Shown here: positions 46,880 through 56,113 of the stretch, piece after piece
Layout: each line of letters begins with the position of its first letter
Position numbering within the stretch: the first letter of the stretch is position 1
Source: Muribaculaceae bacterium
GTDB taxonomy: Bacteria > Bacteroidota > Bacteroidia > Bacteroidales > Muribaculaceae
Reading direction: 5' to 3'
Assembly (NCBI GenBank): GCA_017462345.1
Contig: JAFTRI010000008.1
Location: forward strand, 1 to 64,000
DNA length: 64,000 nucleotides
Made by a program: the position numbers and the translations under genes
Notes under the pieces: generated by a model
Database searches by the model: none
Told to the model about the DNA's origin: nothing
Seen by the model: the letters and a program-made list of their open reading frames with translations, nothing else

Positions 46880-49861
46880 ATGAACCGACTGCTACTTACC
46901 ATATTACTGTTCATAGTCCCAACAACCTACGTGTCGGGCAACAGCACCCTGCTCCATAACCGTCAAGACCGCGAACGGCAAAACCAGTGGGTCGACTCAG
47001 TGTACTCGTCGATGACACAGAGACAGCGCATAGCCCAACTGTTCATTCCGGTTGTGAATCCAGCCAAACCTGATGACGCCAAAGCCCTGTTGCGCCGATT
47101 CGTCAGACAGAACCACGTTGGAGGCCTACTGTTCAGCAAAGGAAACCTCAGCCAATATTCCACACTTATAAACTACGCACAATCCATTTCAAAAGTTCCC
47201 CTGCTCATAACCCTTGACGGAGAATGGGGACTGTCAATGCGCATTTCCGACACCCCGCGATTCCCTCACAACATGGGCTTAGGAGCAATCAGCGACGAGA
47301 GACTACTCTACGAATACGGCAAAGAGGTCGCCCGCGAGTGCAGCATAATGGGCATCCATGCCAACTTTGCCCCCGTACTCGACGTCAATTCCAATCCGGC
47401 AAATCCGGTTATAGGCTACCGTTCGTTCGGAGAGAATCCCGAACGTGTCGCCAAACTCGGAGTGGCTTATTCACGCGGACTGGAGGATGGCGGTGTCATC
47501 TCGGTAGGCAAGCATTTTCCGGGGCATGGCGACACCTCAGTCGATTCACACAAGGCACTGCCAACAGTGACACACGACCTGAGCAGGCTTGACACTACAG
47601 ACCTTGTACCGTTCAGAAAATATATCGCAGCCGGGCTGTCGGGAATCATGGCGGCACATCTCAATGTCCCCGCAATCGACAACAGCGGCACGCCAACGTC
47701 ACTGTCGGCAAAAGCCACAACCGCACTGCTGCGTGACAAAATGGGATTTAACGGACTGATTTTTACCGATGCCCTCTCGATGAAAGGAGCAACGGCAAAA
47801 GGGAACAATTGCATCGCGGCATTTCTTGCCGGAGCCGACGTACTGCTGTCGTCAAGTTCACCCATACAAGACATAACCGCCATAGAAAAGGCAGTCAAAT
47901 CAGGTGAAATATCCCCAAAAGCAATCGAGGAACGATGCAAGAAAATCCTTGCCTACAAATATGCCCTGAAACTCGACAACTACAAGCCAACCGAGAGCGA
48001 AGGACTTAAGAAACGGCTGAACTCCCCGCAAGCCGATGCCATCAACCGACGGCTCGCAGCAGCATCAATAACCGTAATATACAACTGTGACTCCCTACTG
48101 CCAGTAGCCGATGGGAAATCAATAGCAGTAATCAACATAGGCAGCACTCCCGACAACAGATTCACGAAGTATTGCGGCAAATACGCCCAAGTATCGGCCT
48201 ATTCGGCGAACGGGGCACTGCTGAGCGCATCAAAACTTGCCGACATCAAGAGACATGACATCGTGATTGCCGGAGTGTACAGCGACAAGCAATGGGCACG
48301 CAATGTGTTTTCCCAACTTGCCACGATCCAAAACCTCATTCCCGTGTTCTTTGTCAATCCCTATAAAATGAACAAGTTCCGCAACTCGCTAACGGATGCC
48401 GGGACACTTGTCATAGCATACGATGACACCGAGTATACGCGTGAATATGCCGCACAGGCCCTGTTCGGAGGCATAGATGTCACCGGTACGCTTCCGGTAA
48501 ACCTGAAAAGCATTGCGCCAATGGGAACAGGCGTGACACTGCACAAGACCCGCCTCGGCTATTCATCACCCCTATCGGAAGATATAAATCCTGAAATCGG
48601 ATACAAAACAGATTCAATCATAAAAGAGGCAATAAGGGAAAAAGCATTCCCTGGATGCCAAATCCTTGTAGCAAGAAACGGCAATATCGTCATAGACAAA
48701 AGCTACGGTACAACCGATTTCATATCACAGATACCGGTAACCGACGAGACAATCTACGACCTTGCCTCAGTGTCAAAAGCCACCGGAACACTTCCCGGAA
48801 TAATGAAAGCCTATGACATGGGACTGTTCAATCTCGACGACCGTGTATCACAGCACATTCCCGAACTTGCCGCCACCGGCAAGGATGACATTACCGTCAG
48901 AGAACTGCTTTACCATGAATCGGGCATGCCTGCCGCACTTAACATGTTCAGCCTCATGATGGATTCCACGACCTACGAAGCCCCGTTAATAAAGCGCAAA
49001 CGCTCAAAGCTGTATTCGATAAAAATCGAGGACCGGGCATACGGCAACAACAGGGCAAGAATAAGGCGCGACATAACATCGCCAACAAACCAAGGGGAAT
49101 TCACCATCAAGGCAGCCAACGGACTATACGTATCGGCAGCCACAACGGATACCGTGATGTCCCATATCTATAACGCAACATTGCGTCCGTCAAAAGACTA
49201 CAACTACAGTTGCCTCAACTTCTGCCTGCTCATGGATATGGAGCAACGGCTGACAGGAATACCACACGACAAATGGGTAAATGACAGCATTTTCACTCCA
49301 CTCGGAGCTTTCCGGACACAATACCGTCCACTCAGCCGCTGGGGAAAGAAAATGATCGCACCGACCGAGAATGACCGTTTCCTACGCAAGCAGACACTTC
49401 ACGGCTATGTCCATGACGAGACAGCAAACCTATCGGGAGGCGTACAGGGTAATGCCGGACTCTTTTCCACAGCCGGAGACCTTGCCAAGCTATGCCAGAT
49501 GTGGCTTAACGGAGGCAGTTACGGGGGCAGACGCATATTAACGGAGAGGACGACAAGGCTATTCACCACAGACAAGAGCCCTACGTGCCGTAGAGGATTA
49601 GGATTTGACAAGCCTGACAAAGAGAATCCGGAGAAATCACCGACTACCGGACTCGCTACCGCAGCAACATACGGGCATCTCGGCTTCACCGGCACAGCAT
49701 TCTGGGTAGATCCAGATAACCAACTGATATTCATATTCCTGTGCAACCGTATAAACCCGTCACGCAACAATGCCTCATTCAACAGGCTCAATATACGTCC
49801 GGCATTATTCGAGGCAATTTACAAGGAGATGAAAGCCTTTAGGCAGACAGATGCTCAATGA
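46880..49861 (+). CDS. GH3 beta-N-acetylglucosaminidase-like domain fused to serine beta-lactamase domain
   Basis: A 993-residue two-part envelope enzyme with a signal peptide. The N part (about 30-380) is a glycoside hydrolase family 3 domain of NagZ type, with KHFPGHGDTSVDSH at 211-224, where Asp and His are the expected catalytic pair, and a TDALSM segment. A GH3 C-terminal-like sandwich follows (about 395-560). The C part (about 575-990) is a serine hydrolase of class C beta-lactamase/AmpH type: SVSK at 630-633, YSCLN at 776-780 where YSN or YSD is usual, and HLGFTG at 933-938. The fusion suggests muropeptide processing. The last 23 bases overlap the convergent mntP. Confidence 0.92.
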   Translation: MNRLLLTILLFIVPTTYVSGNSTLLHNRQDRERQNQWVDSVYSSMTQRQRIAQLFIPVVNPAKPDDAKALLRRFVRQNHVGGLLFSKGNLSQYSTLINYAQSISKVPLLITLDGEWGLSMRISDTPRFPHNMGLGAISDERLLYEYGKEVARECSIMGIHANFAPVLDVNSNPANPVIGYRSFGENPERVAKLGVAYSRGLEDGGVISVGKHFPGHGDTSVDSHKALPTVTHDLSRLDTTDLVPFRKYIAAGLSGIMAAHLNVPAIDNSGTPTSLSAKATTALLRDKMGFNGLIFTDALSMKGATAKGNNCIAAFLAGADVLLSSSSPIQDITAIEKAVKSGEISPKAIEERCKKILAYKYALKLDNYKPTESEGLKKRLNSPQADAINRRLAAASITVIYNCDSLLPVADGKSIAVINIGSTPDNRFTKYCGKYAQVSAYSANGALLSASKLADIKRHDIVIAGVYSDKQWARNVFSQLATIQNLIPVFFVNPYKMNKFRNSLTDAGTLVIAYDDTEYTREYAAQALFGGIDVTGTLPVNLKSIAPMGTGVTLHKTRLGYSSPLSEDINPEIGYKTDSIIKEAIREKAFPGCQILVARNGNIVIDKSYGTTDFISQIPVTDETIYDLASVSKATGTLPGIMKAYDMGLFNLDDRVSQHIPELAATGKDDITVRELLYHESGMPAALNMFSLMMDSTTYEAPLIKRKRSKLYSIKIEDRAYGNNRARIRRDITSPTNQGEFTIKAANGLYVSAATTDTVMSHIYNATLRPSKDYNYSCLNFCLLMDMEQRLTGIPHDKWVNDSIFTPLGAFRTQYRPLSRWGKKMIAPTENDRFLRKQTLHGYVHDETANLSGGVQGNAGLFSTAGDLAKLCQMWLNGGSYGGRRILTERTTRLFTTDKSPTCRRGLGFDKPDKENPEKSPTTGLATAATYGHLGFTGTAFWVDPDNQLIFIFLCNRINPSRNNASFNRLNIRPALFEAIYKEMKAFRQTDAQ

Positions 49862-50393
49862 GAATCTTCACACCTATAAAAATAAGGATGAGACCTCCCG
49901 CTATTTCAGCCCGGGACTTGTAACGGCAACCGAAAATGTTACCGACCTTAAGCCCGATAACCGAAAGCAGGAATGTGGTTACCCCGATGACTGCTGCAGC
50001 CGTCAATATATTCACCCCAAGAAAGGCAAAAGATATACCCACGGCAAGAGCATCGATACTTGTTGCCACAGCCATTACAAACATGGTTCTCAATGAAAAA
50101 TCGGGATTTATCTCCTCGTCACCGGAACAGGCTTCACGTATCATATTAATACCGATGAATCCAAGCATCAGAAAGGATATCCAGTGGTCAAAGCGGGACA
50201 CGACCGAAGCAAACGCCGCACCAAGCCCATATCCCACAAGCGGCATCAGAGCCTGAAACCCTCCAAACCACATTCCGACACTAAGCCCATGACGTGCATT
50301 CAGCTGCCTAACCGACAATCCTTTCCCTACGGACACGGCAAACGCGTCCATAGACAAGCCGACAGCGATCAGCATCAGTTCCAAAATACCCAT
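49839..50393 (-). CDS. mntP: Manganese efflux pump MntP
   Basis: A 184-residue membrane protein of the MntP (YebN) family that exports Mn(II). It has six hydrophobic segments in two similar halves: ELMLIAVGLSMDAFAVSVGKGL and AVATSIDALAVGISFAF carry the Asp residues typical of metal passage. The ATG at 50393 (MGILELM) is preferred over a longer frame starting at 50465. I see no manganese riboswitch in the short upstream region. Its 3' end overlaps the GH3 fusion gene on the other strand. Confidence 0.93.
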   Translation of the reverse strand: MGILELMLIAVGLSMDAFAVSVGKGLSVRQLNARHGLSVGMWFGGFQALMPLVGYGLGAAFASVVSRFDHWISFLMLGFIGINMIREACSGDEEINPDFSLRTMFVMAVATSIDALAVGISFAFLGVNILTAAAVIGVTTFLLSVIGLKVGNIFGCRYKSRAEIAGGLILIFIGVKILIEHLSA

Positions 50394-50450
50394 AAGCGAT
50401 AACCATTTTAAATTCGGCGCTGTAAAATTACGCAAATTCCGGGACAAACA

Positions 50451-50482
50451 GAAAAGCGGGTGCACTTAAAAAGCACACCCGC
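50451..50482 (-). terminator. Terminator of the M16 peptidase gene
   Basis: On the minus strand GCGGGTG pairs with CACCCGC (50476-50482 with 50456-50462), further short pairing lies inside, and a TTTTC tail follows. Confidence 0.8.
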
Positions 50483-50512
50483 ACGTATAAATCAAGCAAT
50501 CCGTTCCAAATG

Positions 50513-53338
50513 CTATTCAGCCTTTTCCGGATCAAGTATCACAACACGGTAGTTATTCTGGTCAAGAAGCTGTTTCATGAAATCCTTAACATCCTGCACG
50601 GTTATGGCATTGACAGTCTCAAGAGCGTTGTTGAATGTATCAACGCCGTTCAACTGTGTACCGGAAATCGCACTCGCCCAGTTGGGGTTCTTTTCCATAC
50701 CTTCAACAATGTCCTTCACCATAAACTCTTTAACCTTTGCAAATTCTTCGGGAGTAATGTTGCGGGTCATGTCATCAAACTCTGCTGCAATCATTCCGAG
50801 AACCTTATCCTTAAGTTCCGGTTTCATGGGGAATGTAGACTGGATTACAACCGGTTCATTGGATATGCGGTCCATTGCTCCGTGAGCCCAAATTGAATAC
50901 ACAGCACCTTCCTTTTCACGGATAGAGGCAATGAGACGAGCGCTCAGAATCTGTCCTGCAATAGAAGCCAACTTCTGGTTCTTGATTGTATAAGGCATGT
51001 CACCGAAACAGAGAATTGCAGCATAGGTCTGCGGAGTCTCCATCTTGGCAATAAACGTATCAGTCACCTTACCGGTATTGATTGCAAGTTCCGGAGACAA
51101 GGCCACAGTTGACACCGCAGTCTTTGCATCACCTGGGATAGATGCGATATATTGCTCAACAAGCGGTTTAAGTGTCTCAGGCTCAACATTCCCGACAAAC
51201 ACGAATGTATAGTCGGCAGCATTGGCAAGCATCTTATGAGCCATATCAAGAATCTGCTGACGCTGAGCCGCCTTGACTACATCCATGCTTAATTGCTGAT
51301 TGCGGGGTGACTTGTAAAGAGCCTCTTTGACTTTCTTGCCAAATATGTACTGAGGATTCACTTCCTGATTCTGCAATACTCCGATATAGGTGTTCTGAAG
51401 GGCAGCAAACTCGTCCTCAGTAATGTTCAGTCCATTAAACATCATATATACAATCTCCATGAGAGTAGGGAGATCCTTTGGTGTGGTCTTTCCCGTAAGC
51501 ATCCGAGAATAGTCGGAAAATGCCGGGGTTACCGATGCCTGTTTTCCAGCCATATACTTGACAAAATCGGCGTTATTGTAATCACCGAGACCATACTGCT
51601 GCAATGCAAGCGGCATGAATATCATGCTTGCGGCATTTTCATCGCCAAACTGCGATGTACCGCCCTTGGCCACTGCACGGAACTGAATCTCATCATCCTT
51701 AAATGCCGTTTTCTTCACGATAACCTTAGCACCGTTCGAGAGAGTCCACTCAACGGCATCCCACCGGGTGTCTACGCTTTCATTCACAACCGCTCCCGGA
51801 GCAGGAAGAGCCGTAATGAGCGGCTCGCTCTTCACGTTGTCGACATAAGCCTCAATCGTCTCGGCATCAACTGCCTTCAACACACTGTCGAGGTCAGCCT
51901 CAGTGGGGAATATAAAATCGTCCTTTTCAGGGAGAAGAGCCATTACCACACGATTGTCGGCGGTAACAAGCTGCTGCATGGTCGCATTAATTGCCTCTAC
52001 CGGAATCTGATTGGCAATAAGGCCGATAATCTGGTACTCATACTCTATGCCGGGGATAGGCTCATTGTCAATAAAATGACGTACATATTCCCGTGCAAAG
52101 TTACCGGACTCCCGCTGGTTACGGTTCTTATAATGGCTTTCAAGCTGTGACAGATATTCACTGCGTGCCCGCGCATATTCAGTAGCCGTAAAGCCTCCCC
52201 TCTGGGCGCGCAACACCTCGCGGTAAACTGCCTCAAGAACCGGTTTTATATCATTGCCCTTAGCAAGACCGGTGATGTCCAATGCCTCCTTGGTCTTAGC
52301 CAGGAAGAAATTACCGTAGCTCGCTGATGCCATACCAAACGGTGAATCGGGCTTGGACTGGATATCATTGAAACGGGAATTAAGCATCGAGGTGATCATT
52401 TCAACCACATACTTCTGAGCAAGATAAGCCATAGTACCCTTTAAAGAATCAGGCATGGGATCAGTCTTGAAATCTATGCATACAAGAGCGTTGTTCTGTT
52501 CCTTATCCCTGCCGATGGCAAAAATAGTCCCGTTGTTATCCTCAACCGGATAGTACACGCGTTCAGCCGGATTTTCAGGCATTTCGATGCTTGAGAACAT
52601 TTCCTTAATCTTGCCCTCGATGCGATCGACATCTATGTCACCAACTACAACAATTCCCTGCAAGTCGGGACGATACCACTTTTCATAATAGTCGCGAAGC
52701 TCCTGATAGGGGAAATTATCAACAACTTCCATGATCCCGATGGGGAAACGATAGCCATAACGGCTACCCGGATACATCACGGGCAGAATGTTTTCGATTA
52801 TGCGCATCTGCCCGACCATGGTACGCCGCCATTCCTGATGGATCACCTGACGTTCCTTGTCGATTTCCTCAGGCGCGAGAAGCAGGTCATTGGCCCAGTC
52901 GTGAAGGATAAGCAGACATGAATCCTGAACACTTTCACGCTCAGTGGGGACATTGGATATATTATACACGGTTTCATCCACGCTTGTATATGCGTTGAGA
53001 TTCTGTCCGAATTTTACACCTACCGATTCAAGCCATGACACGACCTGATTACCGGGGAAGTTCTTTGTCCCGTTGAAGCACATGTGCTCAAGGAAGTGGG
53101 CAAGACCCCGCTGGCTGTCCTCTTCATTTATCGAGCCAACTTTCTGGGCTATAAAAAATTCAGCCTGACCTTTGGGGTATTCATTATGACGTATGTAATA
53201 GGTCAGCCCGTTGGGGAGCTTTCCTATACGTACAGCTGTATCGACCGGCAGCGGAGGCATCTGCTGCGCCTTTACCGTTGACGGGAGCAAAAACATCCCT
53301 GCCAATAACAGCAACAAGAATTTAAATGTCTTTTTCAT
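50513..53338 (-). CDS. M16 family metallopeptidase (insulinase/pitrilysin-like)
   Basis: A 941-residue secreted zinc peptidase. Signal peptide MKKTFKFLLLLLAGMFLLPSTVKAQ, then the inverted zinc motif HFLEH at 81-85 (GLAHFLEHMCFNGT) with the FAREY-like and TSVDETVYNI segments of the active half. The second half (from about 510) repeats the M16 fold without the motif, as is usual. Enzymes of this size degrade peptides in the periplasm. The ATG at 53338 is chosen as it begins the signal peptide; a longer frame starts at 53404. It is alone on the minus strand. Confidence 0.94.
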   Translation of the reverse strand: MKKTFKFLLLLLAGMFLLPSTVKAQQMPPLPVDTAVRIGKLPNGLTYYIRHNEYPKGQAEFFIAQKVGSINEEDSQRGLAHFLEHMCFNGTKNFPGNQVVSWLESVGVKFGQNLNAYTSVDETVYNISNVPTERESVQDSCLLILHDWANDLLLAPEEIDKERQVIHQEWRRTMVGQMRIIENILPVMYPGSRYGYRFPIGIMEVVDNFPYQELRDYYEKWYRPDLQGIVVVGDIDVDRIEGKIKEMFSSIEMPENPAERVYYPVEDNNGTIFAIGRDKEQNNALVCIDFKTDPMPDSLKGTMAYLAQKYVVEMITSMLNSRFNDIQSKPDSPFGMASASYGNFFLAKTKEALDITGLAKGNDIKPVLEAVYREVLRAQRGGFTATEYARARSEYLSQLESHYKNRNQRESGNFAREYVRHFIDNEPIPGIEYEYQIIGLIANQIPVEAINATMQQLVTADNRVVMALLPEKDDFIFPTEADLDSVLKAVDAETIEAYVDNVKSEPLITALPAPGAVVNESVDTRWDAVEWTLSNGAKVIVKKTAFKDDEIQFRAVAKGGTSQFGDENAASMIFMPLALQQYGLGDYNNADFVKYMAGKQASVTPAFSDYSRMLTGKTTPKDLPTLMEIVYMMFNGLNITEDEFAALQNTYIGVLQNQEVNPQYIFGKKVKEALYKSPRNQQLSMDVVKAAQRQQILDMAHKMLANAADYTFVFVGNVEPETLKPLVEQYIASIPGDAKTAVSTVALSPELAINTGKVTDTFIAKMETPQTYAAILCFGDMPYTIKNQKLASIAGQILSARLIASIREKEGAVYSIWAHGAMDRISNEPVVIQSTFPMKPELKDKVLGMIAAEFDDMTRNITPEEFAKVKEFMVKDIVEGMEKNPNWASAISGTQLNGVDTFNNALETVNAITVQDVKDFMKQLLDQNNYRVVILDPEKAE

Positions 53339-53469
53339 TACGATTTTTTTGAATTTTGTTTTAATATTTTCTAATAACAGGTTACAAATATAGATAAACT
53401 TCAATGATACTACAGCATAATTAGTATTAAATAACTAAAACGACTAATAGTCGGATAACCGTATACAAG

Positions 53470-54795
53470 TCAAGACGCAAGCGCTGTGCCACGACTGCGG
53501 CCAACCATAACAGACAGCAATACCATGAAAGCGAGAGCCCATGGATAATACAGGTAGGGGAAAGGTGCCACCGGTGATATTCCGGCAAGAGCAGCGGCAA
53601 GAAGTGTCTGTGCGCCATAGGGGATGAGACACTGCACGATACAGGAGCAAGTGTCAAGTATGCTTGCAGCCTTGCGCGGCTCTATACCGTAGCGTTCGGA
53701 GATACTCTTCGACAACGAGCCTACCGTAATTATCGCCACCGTATTGTTGGCCGTACACAAATTGACAATACCCACGAGCAGCGCAATACTTGCCTGCGCA
53801 CCCCGCACTCCGCTTATGCGCGCAGTAAGGCATTGCAATATATAGTTTATTCCCCCTATCGCCTTTATCACACCCAGCATCCCGGCGGCAAGTAGTGTCA
53901 CTATAATAAGGTTGCCCATCGAGTCGATTCCGGCTCCCATATATCCGGCAAGCTGCAAAAGTTCCTGACCGTCAGCCAAAGCGACTGCCACAGCCGTCAA
54001 CAGGCCCAGAATCAGCACCGCTGTCACATTAACCCCCATCACCGCTGTCAGAATCACGACAACGTAAGGGAGCACCAGCCATGCATTCACATCGTCACGC
54101 ACCTCCACCGCCCCGGCATCCGTACCCAGCACAACATACACCGCCAAAGTAATCAGAGCCGCAGGCAGGGCAATCCACAAATTGGCCTTAAACTTATCGT
54201 TCATCCGGCATCCTTGTGTACGTGTTGCGGCAATAGTAGTGTCGGAGATAAACGACAAGTTATCGCCGAAAAACGCCCCACCGAGCACCACTGCGACAAA
54301 AAACGGCTCAGATGCCCCACCCGCGCGGGCAAACTCTACAGCCAACGGTGTGAGCGCGACGACAGTCCCCACTGATGTCCCTATCGACAACGATATAAAA
54401 CAAGCCGCAAGGAACAACCCGGGGACAAGGAAACGGTAAGGGAGGCAACCGACGGCAAGGTTTACCGTGGCATCTATCGCTCCAATCGCCTTTGCCACTT
54501 CGGCAAAAGCACCGGCAAGGATAAAAATCCATATCATATACATGACATTGGGGCTTCCGGCTTCCCGTGAAAATACTTCCACCCGCCGATGCAACGGCTC
54601 GCCGCGATACACAACCACAGCCCACACCGACGCGACTACAAGAGCGACAGCGATAGGCATACGATAAAAGTCGCCAACGGCAACCGAAACGACAAGATAA
54701 AGCACAAGAAAGACCAATACAGGGGAAACCGCAAGCATTCCCCGGGAATGCGGTATCCTGCCGGACAAAGAGGCACGAGCACTTTCCATAAGCAT
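53470..54795 (-). CDS. NhaC-family Na+/H+ antiporter
   Basis: A 441-residue inner membrane transporter with about eleven hydrophobic segments. The conserved SIGTSVGTVVALTPLAV, GGAFFGDNLSFISDTTIAATRTQGC and TANNTVAIITVG segments match the NhaC antiporter superfamily, which exports Na+ (or other solutes such as malate) in exchange for protons. The first of two nearby ATG codons is used; a second, six bases on, is possible. It lies between the M16 peptidase and a tRNA cluster, on the same strand as the tRNAs. Confidence 0.9.
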   Translation of the reverse strand: MLMESARASLSGRIPHSRGMLAVSPVLVFLVLYLVVSVAVGDFYRMPIAVALVVASVWAVVVYRGEPLHRRVEVFSREAGSPNVMYMIWIFILAGAFAEVAKAIGAIDATVNLAVGCLPYRFLVPGLFLAACFISLSIGTSVGTVVALTPLAVEFARAGGASEPFFVAVVLGGAFFGDNLSFISDTTIAATRTQGCRMNDKFKANLWIALPAALITLAVYVVLGTDAGAVEVRDDVNAWLVLPYVVVILTAVMGVNVTAVLILGLLTAVAVALADGQELLQLAGYMGAGIDSMGNLIIVTLLAAGMLGVIKAIGGINYILQCLTARISGVRGAQASIALLVGIVNLCTANNTVAIITVGSLSKSISERYGIEPRKAASILDTCSCIVQCLIPYGAQTLLAAALAGISPVAPFPYLYYPWALAFMVLLSVMVGRSRGTALAS

Positions 54796-54866
54796 AACGA
54801 CATTCTATAAACGAAAAAGATGGCATAAACTGAATTTATGCCATCTTCACCATTGTTCAACGAAAG

Positions 54867-54950
54867 TGTCCGAGATGAGATTCGAACTCACACAGCCGAA
54901 CGGCCACTACCCCCTCAAAGTAGCGTGTCTACCAATTCCACCACCCGGAC
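54867..54950 (-). tRNA. tRNA-Leu (GAG)
   Basis: Minus-strand cloverleaf with a long variable arm: acceptor GTCCGGG/CTCGGAC, anticodon loop TTGAGGG (GAG), T-arm GTGAG-TTCGAAT-CTCAT with one mismatch. CCA not encoded. Confidence 0.93.
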
Positions 54951-54993
54951 GATAAATCAATAGTCGGCAAAGTGTCGATAATGATTGGATTAG

Positions 54994-55066
54994 AGCGAAA
55001 AACGGGACTCGAACCCGCGACCCCAACCTTGGCAAGGTTGTGCTCTACCAACTGAGCTATTTTCGC
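54994..55066 (-). tRNA. tRNA-Gly (GCC), copy 1
   Basis: Minus-strand cloverleaf: acceptor GCGAAAA/TTTTCGC, anticodon stem CAACC/GGTTG with loop TTGCCAA (GCC), T-arm GCGGG-TTCGAGT-CCCGT. No encoded CCA. Confidence 0.96.
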
Positions 55067-55112
55067 ATTTATACCTTACGCGACCATCAATTGTATTTCA
55101 TTGTACTCTTTG

Positions 55113-55185
55113 AGCGAAAAACGGGACTCGAACCCGCGACCCCAACCTTGGCAAGGTTGTGCTCTACCAACTGAGCTATTTTCGC
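55113..55185 (-). tRNA. tRNA-Gly (GCC), copy 2
   Basis: Identical to copy 1 over the full 73 bases. Nearest to the promoter, so the order of transcription is Gly, Gly, Leu. Confidence 0.96.
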
Positions 55186-55195
55186 AATTGCGATG

Positions 55196-55225
55196 CAAAG
55201 GTAAGCATATTTTCGGAACTGCCAA
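55196..55225 (-). promoter_or_regulatory. Promoter of the Gly-Gly-Leu tRNA cluster
   Basis: TTG at 55223-55225 and TACCTTTG at 55196-55203 on the minus strand, spacer 19, ending 11 bases before the first tRNA. Confidence 0.75.
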
Positions 55226-55396
55226 AACTTTTCGGCATTTTTTACTGAGCAATCAAAAAAAACGCCGTAAAAGCATCCATTGGCATCCATCAATTCCACC
55301 GATCCACAAACCATCAGGCATTTTCACACAAGAGAAACGGGGTATGGCCGGAAAACTGCAGCCACACCCCGTTCCGCAAAAGAAGAAACTGTATTT

Positions 55397-56107
55397 TTAC
55401 TTGTTCTTAGCCTCGGGCTCAGGTGCAATAAGCTTGTAACCCTTACCGTGAATGTTAATTATTTCAATCTGCGGATCATCCTTGAGGTGCTTGCGCAGCT
55501 TGGTGATGTACACGTCCATGCTACGGGCATTAAAGTAATTGTCATCAATCCATATAGTCTTGAGGGCAAAATTCCGTTCAAGGATTTCATTGACATGCGC
55601 ACACAAAAGGCTCAGCAGCTCCGATTCCTTGGTGGTCAACTTTGTAACCTTATCCTCAATCATGAGAACCTGTTTCTGGGTATCAAAAGTGAATTTACCA
55701 ATCTTGTACATGGTAATCTCCTTGCCTTTCTTTCCCTTCACCCGGCGCAGAATCGCCTCAATACGGAACACGAGCTCTTCCATGGAGAACGGCTTGGTAA
55801 TATAGTCATCAGCCCCGATCTTGAATCCTTCAAGGATATCTTCTTTCAGCGACTTTGCCGTAAGGAAAATAACCGGGACTTCAGAGTTGACAGTACGGAT
55901 TTCCTGCGCCAAGGCAAAACCATCTTTCTTGGGCATCATCACATCAAGGACACACAGGTCGTATTTGCCTTTGAGGAATGCCTTGTAGCCACTCTCTCCG
56001 TCAGCGAACAAATCGGCGTTGAAGCCTTTAGCCTGAAGATATTCTCTCAACAACATGCCAAGATTCTCATCATCTTCGCACAATAGAATACGCAAACGAT
56101 CTTCCAT
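55397..56107 (-). CDS. rprY: Response regulator RprY (OmpR family)
   Basis: An OmpR/PhoB-type regulator of 236 residues that strongly resembles RprY of Bacteroides fragilis. The receiver has acidic pocket Glu11-Asp12-Asp13, phospho-acceptor Asp55 (LCVLDVMMPKKDG) and Lys105 (DDYITKPFS). The winged-helix C domain carries LTTKESELLSLLCAHVNEILERNFALKTIW and YFNARSMDVYITKLRKHL, the DNA-recognition helix. It starts six bases after the rprX stop, in one operon with it. Phosphorylation by RprX is expected. Confidence 0.92.
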   Translation of the reverse strand: MEDRLRILLCEDDENLGMLLREYLQAKGFNADLFADGESGYKAFLKGKYDLCVLDVMMPKKDGFALAQEIRTVNSEVPVIFLTAKSLKEDILEGFKIGADDYITKPFSMEELVFRIEAILRRVKGKKGKEITMYKIGKFTFDTQKQVLMIEDKVTKLTTKESELLSLLCAHVNEILERNFALKTIWIDDNYFNARSMDVYITKLRKHLKDDPQIEIINIHGKGYKLIAPEPEAKNK

Positions 56108-56113
56108 AATAGT

